Shown piece after piece: positions 22,815 through 30,517 of a DNA stretch of 33,384 nt (its first letter is position 1; every line of letters begins with the position of its first letter). The DNA is taken from positions 52,757-86,140 of the forward strand of contig JAQUZE010000006.1 of assembly GCA_028691515.1 (NCBI GenBank). Reading direction: 5' to 3'. This DNA is from Bacilli bacterium (GTDB lineage Bacteria > Bacillota_I > Bacilli_A > ML615J-28 > CAG-698). Position numbers and translations under genes: made by a program. Under the pieces are notes generated by a model. That model saw only the letters and a program-made list of their open reading frames with translations, was not told the DNA's origin and did no database searches.

Positions 22815-25511
22815 ATGAAAAAATTAAAAGGTTATGAAATAAGACAAATGTGGTTAGACTTCTTTAAAGAAAAAGAGCATATGGTTATACCCAGTGCTCC
22901 TTTAGTTCCTATTAATGATCCTTCTTTGCTTTGGATTAATGCTGGGATTGCTCCTTTAAAGAAATATTTTGATGGTAGAGAGATACCTGTTTGTAGAAGA
23001 ATGGTTAATGCTCAAAAATCAATTAGAACTAATGATATTGAAAATGTAGGTAAAACAGCAAGACATCACACATTTTTTGAAATGTTAGGAAATTTTTCTG
23101 TGGGTGATTATTTTAAAGATGAAGCTTTGACTTGGGGTTTTGAGATTCTTACAAGTCCAAAATGGTTCGGTTTTGATTTAAATAAGCTTTATTTTACAGT
23201 TTATCCTTCAGATGAGGAAACAATTCAAAAGTGGTTAGAGTTAGGTGTTGATTCTACTCATATAATAAAATTACCTGGTAATTTCTGGGAAATTGGAGAA
23301 GGTCCGTGTGGGCCAGATACTGAAATTTTTTATGATCGTGGTGAAAAATACGATATAAATAATCAAGGTATAAATTTATTAAAAAATGATATTGAAAATG
23401 ATCGTTATATTGAAATATGGAATATAGTATTTAGTCAGTTTAATGCTGAGCCTGGGAAGAAAAGAGAAGAATATCAAGAATTACCAAGTAAAAATATTGA
23501 TACTGGTATGGGATTAGAGAGAATGGCTTGTGTAATGCAAGAAGTTGAGACTAATTATGATACTGATTTATTTTTACCAATTATTAATAAAGTAGAAAAT
23601 TTAACAAAAGTAAAGTATGATGGGCAAATGGCTTTTAAGGTTATTGCCGATCATTTAAGAAGTGTTGTCTTTGCAGTTGCCGATGGCGCTATTTTATCAA
23701 ATGAAGGAAGAGGCTATGTTTTAAGACGTATTTTAAGAAGGGCAGTTAGGTTTGGGAAAAAATTAGGGATGAATGAGCCTTTCTTATATAAATTAGTTGA
23801 TGTTGTTGCTGAAAATATGTCACATTTTTATCCTTATCTTTTAAATTCAAAAGAAAATGTTAAGGATATAATAAAAATCGAAGAAGAGAAATTTTTACAC
23901 ACTTTAGAAAGTGGTGAAAATAAACTATTAGAATTTATTCAGAATTGTAAAAATAAAGAAGTAAGTGGAGATGTTGCATTTCTTTTATATGATACTTTTG
24001 GTTTTCCTTTTGAACTTACATTAGAAGTTGCTGAAGAACAGGGATTTATTGTTGATAAGAAAGGTTTTCTAGAAAAACTTGAAGAGCAAAAGGAAAGAGC
24101 TAGAGGAAGTAGAAATGAAGACCAATCAATGAATATTCAAAATGTTGATTTTTTGAATTTAAAAGTTGAATCAGAGTTTCTTGGTTATGAACAATTAGAA
24201 TCTAGTAGTGTTGTAAAAGCAATTTTTTCTAATGATAAACAAGTTAATAAAGGTAGGGGAGAACTTTTAGTTGTTTTTGATCAAACACCAATGTATGGTT
24301 TAAGTGGTGGTCAAGTTGGTGATTTAGGAACTCTTTATTATAATAATGAAGCCTATTTAATATCTAATACAATTGTTTTACCTAATAAGCAACATGCTTC
24401 TTTTGTAGATATGGCGGATACGGAATTAAAGATTAATGATAAAGTAGTTTTGGTAGTTAATAAGGAGTTTAGACAAAATGTTGCTAGAAATCATTCAGCA
24501 ACACATTTATTAAATGAATCTTTAAGAAGAGTTTTAGGAAATCATGTAACGCAACAAGGGTCAATGGTTTCTGAAAAAGAATTAAGGTTTGATTTTAATA
24601 ATTATAAATCATTAACAGATGAAGAACTTTTAGAAATCGAAAGATTGGTAAATAAAGCAATTAATGATAAACATTCTGTAAAAACAAATGTTATGGCATT
24701 TGTAGATGCTAAAAAAGAGGGGGTTCAAGCAGTTTTTACTGATAAGTATGAAGATTATGTTCGGGTTGTTAACATGGAGTATTCCAAAGAATTATGTGGA
24801 GGTACTCATGTAGAAAATACTGGTGATATTTTAGGTTTTGTAATTTTAAATTGTGAAACTAAAGGCTCAGGTATTTTTAGAATAACTGGAGCAACTGGTA
24901 ATAATATTAAAAATGCTTTAAAAGAAAGTATTTCAGTAATTGAAAATGATATTAATGATTTACAACAAAAAGCTATTTATATTGTAGAAGAAGCATTAAA
25001 CGATAATATTATATTAAATTATAATAATATAAAATTATCTGATTATGTCCCAAGTTATAAGTTAATTATTAATCGTAAGAATGAATTGTCAAAATTACAA
25101 TTAGAGATCAAAGAGTTAGAAAAGACATATGAAAAATTTAAAAGAGAATCAAATAAATTAAATGCAAATGATTTTTTAGAATATGTTATTGAAAAAAATG
25201 GATTTAATTATATTATTATGAAAGTACTTGATCAAGATAATAATATTTTAAAAGATTTAATTGATAGTTTATCTGATAAATTAAAAAATTCTATTGTGTT
25301 TTTTGCAAATATAATAGATAATAAAGTTGTATATATTTGCAAAAATAAAACATCAATTTTTAGAGCTGGAGATTTAGTTAAAAAGGCAGCTGTTGTTTCT
25401 TTAGGAAATGGTGGAGGACGTGCTGATTTTGCTCAATCAGGAGGTAAGGATATAACTAAAGTTGATGATGCTTTACAAGCAGTTAAAAATATAATAGAGG
25501 AGAATATATGA
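22815..25511 (+). CDS. alaS: Alanyl-tRNA synthetase
   Basis: Class II synthetase charging tRNA-Ala, full length at 898 aa. The catalytic core has KYFDGREIP and RHHTFFEMLGNFSVGDYF; the RILRRAVRFG segment follows. The editing domain holds the metal site His560xxxHis564 (NHSATHLL) and Cys661-His665 (CGGTH). A C-Ala domain with GNGGGRADFAQSGG ends the protein. Only a weak AGGG precedes the start, suggesting coupling to the upstream gene. There is no room for a T-box leader. Its stop overlaps ruvX by four bases (ATGA). Confidence 0.98.
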   Translation: MKKLKGYEIRQMWLDFFKEKEHMVIPSAPLVPINDPSLLWINAGIAPLKKYFDGREIPVCRRMVNAQKSIRTNDIENVGKTARHHTFFEMLGNFSVGDYFKDEALTWGFEILTSPKWFGFDLNKLYFTVYPSDEETIQKWLELGVDSTHIIKLPGNFWEIGEGPCGPDTEIFYDRGEKYDINNQGINLLKNDIENDRYIEIWNIVFSQFNAEPGKKREEYQELPSKNIDTGMGLERMACVMQEVETNYDTDLFLPIINKVENLTKVKYDGQMAFKVIADHLRSVVFAVADGAILSNEGRGYVLRRILRRAVRFGKKLGMNEPFLYKLVDVVAENMSHFYPYLLNSKENVKDIIKIEEEKFLHTLESGENKLLEFIQNCKNKEVSGDVAFLLYDTFGFPFELTLEVAEEQGFIVDKKGFLEKLEEQKERARGSRNEDQSMNIQNVDFLNLKVESEFLGYEQLESSSVVKAIFSNDKQVNKGRGELLVVFDQTPMYGLSGGQVGDLGTLYYNNEAYLISNTIVLPNKQHASFVDMADTELKINDKVVLVVNKEFRQNVARNHSATHLLNESLRRVLGNHVTQQGSMVSEKELRFDFNNYKSLTDEELLEIERLVNKAINDKHSVKTNVMAFVDAKKEGVQAVFTDKYEDYVRVVNMEYSKELCGGTHVENTGDILGFVILNCETKGSGIFRITGATGNNIKNALKESISVIENDINDLQQKAIYIVEEALNDNIILNYNNIKLSDYVPSYKLIINRKNELSKLQLEIKELEKTYEKFKRESNKLNANDFLEYVIEKNGFNYIIMKVLDQDNNILKDLIDSLSDKLKNSIVFFANIIDNKVVYICKNKTSIFRAGDLVKKAAVVSLGNGGGRADFAQSGGKDITKVDDALQAVKNIIEENI

Positions 25512-25930
25512 GAGTAATCGGTCTCGATTTGGGTAGCAAAACAATTGGTGTGGCTTTAAGTGATTCACTTGGAATGATTGCTCATCCATTAAAGACATTT
25601 TATTTTCGTAATAATATGCTTGATGATGCTCTAGAAATTGTTGTTAACTTAGTTAAAGAAAATGATGTGAAGACAATTGTCTTAGGACTTCCTAAGAATA
25701 TGGATGGGTCTATTGGGTTTCAAGCACAGTACTGCTTAGATTTCAAAGATATGTTGGAAAAAGAGCTGGAAATTGGAGTGGTTATGATTGATGAAAGACT
25801 TACTTCAGTAATGGCAGAGAGAACTATGATGAGTGGAGATTTGGATAACAGAAAAAGAAAAAAGCATGTTGATAAAATAGCGGCTACTATTATCTTACAA
25901 AGTTATTTAGATGGAGCAAAGAAAGGATAA
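25508..25930 (+). CDS. ruvX: RuvX/YqgF putative Holliday junction resolvase (pre-16S rRNA nuclease)
   Basis: 140-aa RNase H-fold protein of the essential YqgF family, proposed to resolve Holliday junctions or to process the 5' end of 16S rRNA. GLDLGSKTIGVALSD (4-18) supplies the first catalytic Asp; GLPKNMDGS and the DERLTS segment supply the remaining acidic and basic residues; the last acidic residue lies in HVDKIAATIILQ. It overlaps alaS by four bases and precedes a DUF1292 gene, the usual Firmicutes order. Confidence 0.95.
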   Translation: MRVIGLDLGSKTIGVALSDSLGMIAHPLKTFYFRNNMLDDALEIVVNLVKENDVKTIVLGLPKNMDGSIGFQAQYCLDFKDMLEKELEIGVVMIDERLTSVMAERTMMSGDLDNRKRKKHVDKIAATIILQSYLDGAKKG

Positions 25931-25934
25931 AAAT

Positions 25935-26264
25935 ATGGAAAATGAAAAACAATTAGTTTATGTGAATGAAAAAGGAGATGAAATTTTGTGTGAAATTTTA
26001 TTTACTTTTGACAGTAAAGAGTTTGGCAAGAATTATGTATTATTCTACCCAATTGAAAATGCTGAAGATGAAGAAATTGAAATCATGGCTGCAGCTTATG
26101 CACCAACAGACAATGGAGATGGAGAATTAATCCCTATTGAAACTGATGAAGAATGGGAATTAATTGAAGAAGTTTTACAATCATTTAACGAAGAAGAAGA
26201 TGTAGATGATGAAGAAGATTGCGAAGATTGTGACGATTGTGATTGTGGGCATAAGCACGATTAA
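25935..26264 (+). CDS. DUF1292 (YrzB-like) protein with Cys/Asp-rich tail
   Basis: 109-aa small acidic protein of the DUF1292 family, function unknown, regularly encoded after ruvX. The core (KQLVYVNEKGDEILCEILFTF; ending DEEWELIEEVLQSF) is standard. Unusually, the tail adds a short cluster with four Cys, many Asp/Glu and two His (CEDCDDCDCGHKHD), which looks able to bind a metal. ATG at 25935 is chosen because GAAAGGA (25921-25927) lies eight bases upstream; an earlier in-frame ATG at 25911 would sit inside ruvX with no ribosome binding site. Confidence 0.9.
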   Translation: MENEKQLVYVNEKGDEILCEILFTFDSKEFGKNYVLFYPIENAEDEEIEIMAAAYAPTDNGDGELIPIETDEEWELIEEVLQSFNEEEDVDDEEDCEDCDDCDCGHKHD

Positions 26265-26287
26265 TATTTTAAAATAATTTTAAATTT

Positions 26288-26320
26288 AAAACACCTTACT
26301 TTAAAGTAAGGTGTTTTTTT
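26288..26320 (+). terminator. Strong bidirectional terminator between yrzB-like and mrp genes
   Basis: A perfect 15-bp dyad (26288-26302 with 26303-26317; core CACCTTAC/GTAAGGTG). There is a seven-T run on the plus strand and a T-rich exit on the minus strand. It directly abuts the stop of the minus-strand gene. Confidence 0.93.
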
Positions 26321-27317
26321 ATTCTTTAATTAACAAAAAAGAAGCAATGTTATCAAATATTTGTCCTATTTCTTCATCAGTTTCATAAATTCCTGAATGA
26401 TGAATTGGATGAGCAAGTGGAATTTGTGCAAGAAGTTCGACACCTAGTTCTTTGGCAACTTCTAATCCGCCTCCTTGGCCAAATACATATTCTTTATTAT
26501 TATTAACAGGATTATTAAAGTATGACATATTTTCTATTACACCAATTATTTGATGGTTTAATGATTTAGAGGCAAAGCCTGCTTTGATTGCAACTTTTGA
26601 GGCAGCTTTATGTGGTGTAGTAACAATGATTGCTTCTCCAGTTGGAATTATATTTTTTAAATCAAGAGAAACATCGCCTGTTCCAGGAGGAGCATCAACT
26701 ACTACAAAGTCTAAGTTTTTATCCCAAGCAACTTCATAGAAAAAATTATTCATCATTTTATTCAGCATTGCACCTCTCCAAATAACGGGTTTGTTTCCTT
26801 CAATAAAGAACTCTGTCGATATTACTTGCATACCGAAAGCTTCTTTAGGAATTATTTTTCCCTGTTCATTAACTTTTGGATACTCTTGAATCATTTCTAG
26901 GATTCTAGGGACCGAAGATCCATAGACATCAGCATCAATAATGGCTACATTTTGTTTTAGGTTTTTTAAGGCATAGGCAATATTAACAGCAATAGTAGAT
27001 TTACCTACTCCACCTTTACCACTTTCAATAATGATAAACCTAACATTTCTATTTGTTATTGAATCTATTTTTCTAGCTTCTTCAATTTGCATTTTTATTC
27101 CTGAAAATCCTAAGTCAATTTTTACTATTTTTGCAAGTTGACGTTTTAAATTATTTTCTGCTTTTCCGCCTGTTTTACCTATAGCGATAACTAAAACAAC
27201 TACGTCATTTTCACTATCAATACCAATATGCTTAATAGCGCTAGTTTCTTTTAATGTTTTTCCTGTTGATTCATCAACAAGCTCTTCAATTTTTGTTCTT
27301 ATATCTTTTGTGTTCAT
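26319..27317 (-). CDS. mrp: Mrp/NBP35-family P-loop ATPase lacking the CxxC
   Basis: 332-aa protein: an N-terminal DUF59-like region (about 1-80) and a MinD/Mrp P-loop domain. The deviant Walker A is GKGGVGKST (100-108), with DADVYGSSVPR (128-138) and VDAPPGTGD (207-215). Mrp/ApbC proteins carry iron-sulfur clusters, usually bridged by a CPxC motif between ENMSYF and the FGxGGG loop; here that stretch is NNPVNNNKEYVFG and has no Cys. Some Firmicutes relatives (SalA-like) appear to lack it too, and SalA acts in gene regulation. It overlaps the tmcAL stop by four bases on the minus strand. Confidence 0.92.
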   Translation of the reverse strand: MNTKDIRTKIEELVDESTGKTLKETSAIKHIGIDSENDVVVLVIAIGKTGGKAENNLKRQLAKIVKIDLGFSGIKMQIEEARKIDSITNRNVRFIIIESGKGGVGKSTIAVNIAYALKNLKQNVAIIDADVYGSSVPRILEMIQEYPKVNEQGKIIPKEAFGMQVISTEFFIEGNKPVIWRGAMLNKMMNNFFYEVAWDKNLDFVVVDAPPGTGDVSLDLKNIIPTGEAIIVTTPHKAASKVAIKAGFASKSLNHQIIGVIENMSYFNNPVNNNKEYVFGQGGGLEVAKELGVELLAQIPLAHPIHHSGIYETDEEIGQIFDNIASFLLIKE

Positions 27318-28480
27318 TTATTCTCCTTTTTTAGTGGTATTAAAAATTCTTGTGTATATATATTTTTATTATTGCTAATTAAAGCAAGTAAATAACTCCC
27401 TTTTAATTCATATTTAGCAATTTTTGAATTATTATTTTTTAAACTTGTAACAATTTGTTCTTTTACTTCTTCATTAAGAGTATTTATATATTTTTCACCT
27501 ATCGGTGAAAACCCTAAAAGTCTTAAGTAAGTTTCATTAACATCATCAGTAATTTCTAGGATGATGTTAATTAATATTCTTTTAACTCTATTTTTTGTGT
27601 AACGTCTTGTGGAAATTTTATTAACTAAATCATCAAAATTATTAACTTCCATTAAAATATTATAAATTCTATTTTCTATGCCTTCTATTACATCTTTGAA
27701 TTTTGTTATATCTTGATTTTGAATATTTATTTTGTATTTTAGAATAGTAAGTAAATTACCATAAGCTTGTTTTTGATCAATTATATTTTTACCTTTAGCT
27801 TCATCAATTAAAAATTTATCAATACTTTCATTATTCGCAAGTAAAGATCTAAGAGAAGTAGCACTAGCAATTTTTGATTTAGCGGATTTAACAATCGTAT
27901 CATAATAATTTGCATTAATTCTTTTTATTAAAGTAACATTAATTTTGGGGTTTATATTATCTATTGCTTTCAAATACTGGATTGCTAAGGTGTTATTAGG
28001 TTTAGAAAAATTTTCTAGAATTTCTTTATTATCTGTTAGTTTATAAACAGCTTTTAAAGAAGCTTGAGAATAAGAACTTCCTTTATCTAGATAAAATTTA
28101 ATATAATCATTATATGAGAGCTTATCAAGCATATCTTTCATTTGTTTTAATAAGATTAAATTATCTAGTTCAACACCAAAAGCTAGATCAGTAATTCCAA
28201 ATTTATTTAATATATATATAGAATAATAACTAAATAAATCAGCACTATTTATTGTATAAACAATTGGAAGTTCTAAAACCACATCAATTCCTAAATCTAG
28301 AAGTACTTTTGTTTTATCATATTTCGATATTACACTTAATTCACCACGTTGGCAAATGTTTCCAGAAATTATTGCTATTGTATAATCAGGTTTTACTTCT
28401 TTTATTGCTTTATCAATAAAATATTTATGTCCATTATGAGGGGGATTAAGCTCTAAAATTAATCCTAAGACTTTTTTCAT
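27314..28480 (-). CDS. tmcAL: tRNA(Met) cytidine acetate ligase
   Basis: 388-aa YlbM/TmcAL enzyme that uses ATP and acetate to make N4-acetylcytidine at the wobble base of elongator tRNA-Met. The nucleotidyltransferase motif NPPHNGHKYF lies near the N-terminus; IISGNICQRGELSVI and the VVLELP segment (about 70-75) are family typical. The start is placed at 28480 because AAGGTG (28487-28492) then has six-base spacing; earlier ATG/GTG codons at 28486 and 28489 overlap that site. It heads a two-gene minus-strand operon with mrp. Confidence 0.95.
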   Translation of the reverse strand: MKKVLGLILELNPPHNGHKYFIDKAIKEVKPDYTIAIISGNICQRGELSVISKYDKTKVLLDLGIDVVLELPIVYTINSADLFSYYSIYILNKFGITDLAFGVELDNLILLKQMKDMLDKLSYNDYIKFYLDKGSSYSQASLKAVYKLTDNKEILENFSKPNNTLAIQYLKAIDNINPKINVTLIKRINANYYDTIVKSAKSKIASATSLRSLLANNESIDKFLIDEAKGKNIIDQKQAYGNLLTILKYKINIQNQDITKFKDVIEGIENRIYNILMEVNNFDDLVNKISTRRYTKNRVKRILINIILEITDDVNETYLRLLGFSPIGEKYINTLNEEVKEQIVTSLKNNNSKIAKYELKGSYLLALISNNKNIYTQEFLIPLKKENK

Positions 28481-28496
28481 TTTCATCACCTTAAAT

Positions 28497-28505
28497 ATTA
28501 TATCA
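28497..28505 (-). promoter_or_regulatory. Extended -10 promoter of tmcAL-mrp
   Basis: The minus strand reads TGaTATAAT (-10 at 28497-28502) with no recognisable -35. It is divergent from the nuclease promoter about 65 bases away. Confidence 0.7.
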
Positions 28506-28565
28506 CAAAGTTAAATGAATGTGTGGAAATTTGAATAGTTTGTACTATTAAATTTTATGAAAATA

Positions 28566-28574
28566 TGATATAAT
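28566..28574 (+). promoter_or_regulatory. Extended -10 promoter of the nuclease gene
   Basis: TGaTATAAT with the -10 at 28569-28574. No -35 is seen at the right distance. Confidence 0.7.
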
Positions 28575-28600
28575 ACTTATTGATAAAAGAGGATGATTAA

Positions 28601-30505
28601 ATGAAAATAGTTAATAGTTTATTGCTTTTTATAATAATTTCTTTAACTTTGTTTGGGTGTTCAGAGCAAGATATTTTAAAACAAGTTTATAATGATTTAG
28701 AAATTGTTGAAGATTTGGATAATATAACTGAAGATATAAATTTACCTAGTTCATTGTATGATGTAAAAATTATATGGCAGACATCTGATGCAAATGTGAT
28801 TAGTAGTTATGGAAATGTAATGAGAGCAACAAAGGATAAAGTTGTTATTTTAACAGCTACTTTTGAATTTGAAGGAAGATTTTTAAGTAAAGATTTTGTA
28901 TTAAATGTTTTAAAGCAAAACGAAAAAACAAAGCTAGAATATGTTAATGATAGTTTGTCTTTACCAGAAATTGTATATATAAATTCTACTCTCCCTCTTC
29001 CTAGTGAATATCAAGGAGTGTTAATTTCGTGGAGAAGTAGTAGGCCTAATATTATAACATCTGATGGATTTGTAAACGAAGTTACTAGTAGTCAAATAGT
29101 AATGTTTACAGCAACTCTAAGTTATGAAGGTAAATCTGTAATAAAAGATTTTATTGTAACAGTCGAGCCGATTATGAGTGATAGTGGCTTTATTTTGAAA
29201 GTAATTAATAAAATAATAATTCCTCAAATGACAATTAGTAATATTACTTTAATTACTAGTATGGATGATGTTTCAATAAGTTGGAGTAGTAGTCATCCAA
29301 GTTCAATTTCTGAAAGCGGGAATGTAACGCAGTTAGATAAGAATGTTGATGTTATTCTAACGGGGGAATTTACTTATAATGATAAAGTAATTGAAAAAGA
29401 ATATTTTGTTACAGTTTTAGGTTTAAATGACGAGAAGACACCAATACAATATGCATATGAAAGTTTAAATGTTATTGAAAGAGTTTTAAATGATATTACT
29501 TTAATCAATAAATATGAAGATGTTGATATTAGTTGGGAAAGTAGTCAACCAGATTATCTTTCTGAATCTGGTATTGTTAATAGGATTTCTATTGATGTAG
29601 ATGTAGTATTAACTGCTACTTTGCAACATGAAGATGATATTTTAGTAAAACAATTTTTTGTTACTGTTGTTGCAAAAAATACTAATGGAGGAATAGAATT
29701 AACCGGATATTATAAAAGTGCTAGTGGCTTAACGGGAATTGATCTAAAAAAAGCATTAAATAATATTATTGATGACCATAGAACTTATAGTTATACAGCA
29801 ATCAAAGATGTAATGAAAAGGACTGATGAAGATCCTGATAATTCAAATAATATAATATTAATGTATACAGGCTTAAGTGTTTATAAAACTAGTTCTATTT
29901 GGAATAGAGAACATACTTGGCCAAAATCACATGGAGATTTTGGAACGAGACAACCAGAGGGGACTGATGGACATCATTTAAGACCAACATTAATGCAAGC
30001 GAATTCTATTAGAGGAAATCTTGATTTTGATAATGGTGGGAATGTAGTATCTAAAGGAGTAACTTATGCTCCTGGCTCTTCATTTTCATACTATGATAGT
30101 GATAGTTTTGAACCTCGTGATGAGGTAAAGGGTGATGTTGCAAGAATGATGTTTTATATGGCTGTTCGTTATGATAATCAAGATAATTATAAATTAGATT
30201 TAGAATTAAATGATAATGTAAATAATGGAAGTAGACCATATTTAGGAAGAATTTCAGCATTACTTGCTTGGCATATAGAAGATCCTGTAGATAGTTTTGA
30301 AAGTAATAGAAATGAAGTTCTTTATGATAGTCAAAATAACAGGAATCCTTTTGTTGATTATCCTGAATTTGTTGAAATGATTTGGGGAACACCTTCTAAG
30401 TTTAATTTATATAGTTCATTATCAGATAGAACATTTGATATAAGTGAAATGAAGTTTAATTATAATTGTGATTTATTATTTAAAAAAGAAGAGAATATTT
30501 ATTAA
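28601..30505 (+). CDS. Endonuclease I family lipoprotein with four Ig-like repeats
   Basis: 634-aa surface lipoprotein. The signal peptide ends in a lipobox (LTLFGC, Cys20), so it is lipid-anchored outside. Four degenerate Ig-like domains of 80-85 residues (about 25-108, 110-193, 196-276, 280-358) each carry a W.SS....S..G.V core and end in ..KDFVLNV-type strands, as in 'atrophied' bacterial Ig repeats. The C-terminal nuclease (about 362-610) has the endonuclease I motifs NREHTWPKSHG (His438) and DGHHLRP (His458, His459). It probably cuts extracellular DNA or RNA for nutrient uptake. AGAGGA (28588-28593) precedes the ATG. A phosphoesterase gene follows 12 bases later. Confidence 0.93.
   Translation: MKIVNSLLLFIIISLTLFGCSEQDILKQVYNDLEIVEDLDNITEDINLPSSLYDVKIIWQTSDANVISSYGNVMRATKDKVVILTATFEFEGRFLSKDFVLNVLKQNEKTKLEYVNDSLSLPEIVYINSTLPLPSEYQGVLISWRSSRPNIITSDGFVNEVTSSQIVMFTATLSYEGKSVIKDFIVTVEPIMSDSGFILKVINKIIIPQMTISNITLITSMDDVSISWSSSHPSSISESGNVTQLDKNVDVILTGEFTYNDKVIEKEYFVTVLGLNDEKTPIQYAYESLNVIERVLNDITLINKYEDVDISWESSQPDYLSESGIVNRISIDVDVVLTATLQHEDDILVKQFFVTVVAKNTNGGIELTGYYKSASGLTGIDLKKALNNIIDDHRTYSYTAIKDVMKRTDEDPDNSNNIILMYTGLSVYKTSSIWNREHTWPKSHGDFGTRQPEGTDGHHLRPTLMQANSIRGNLDFDNGGNVVSKGVTYAPGSSFSYYDSDSFEPRDEVKGDVARMMFYMAVRYDNQDNYKLDLELNDNVNNGSRPYLGRISALLAWHIEDPVDSFESNRNEVLYDSQNNRNPFVDYPEFVEMIWGTPSKFNLYSSLSDRTFDISEMKFNYNCDLLFKKEENIY
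28673..29674 (+). repeat. Four tandem Ig-like protein repeats in the nuclease lipoprotein
   Basis: Four copies of ~80 codons, alike at protein level (ISWxSSxPxxISxxGxV, then aTxxxEgxxxxKxFxVTV) but diverged in DNA. They probably form a stalk that holds the nuclease away from the membrane. Confidence 0.8.
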
Positions 30506-30517
30506 TGGAGGAAGAAA

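Noticed and set aside
30051-30392. 113-codon minus-strand open frame within the nuclease gene
   Set aside because: The translation is a His/Tyr/Gln-rich mirror of AT-rich coding DNA and overlaps the conserved nuclease domain.
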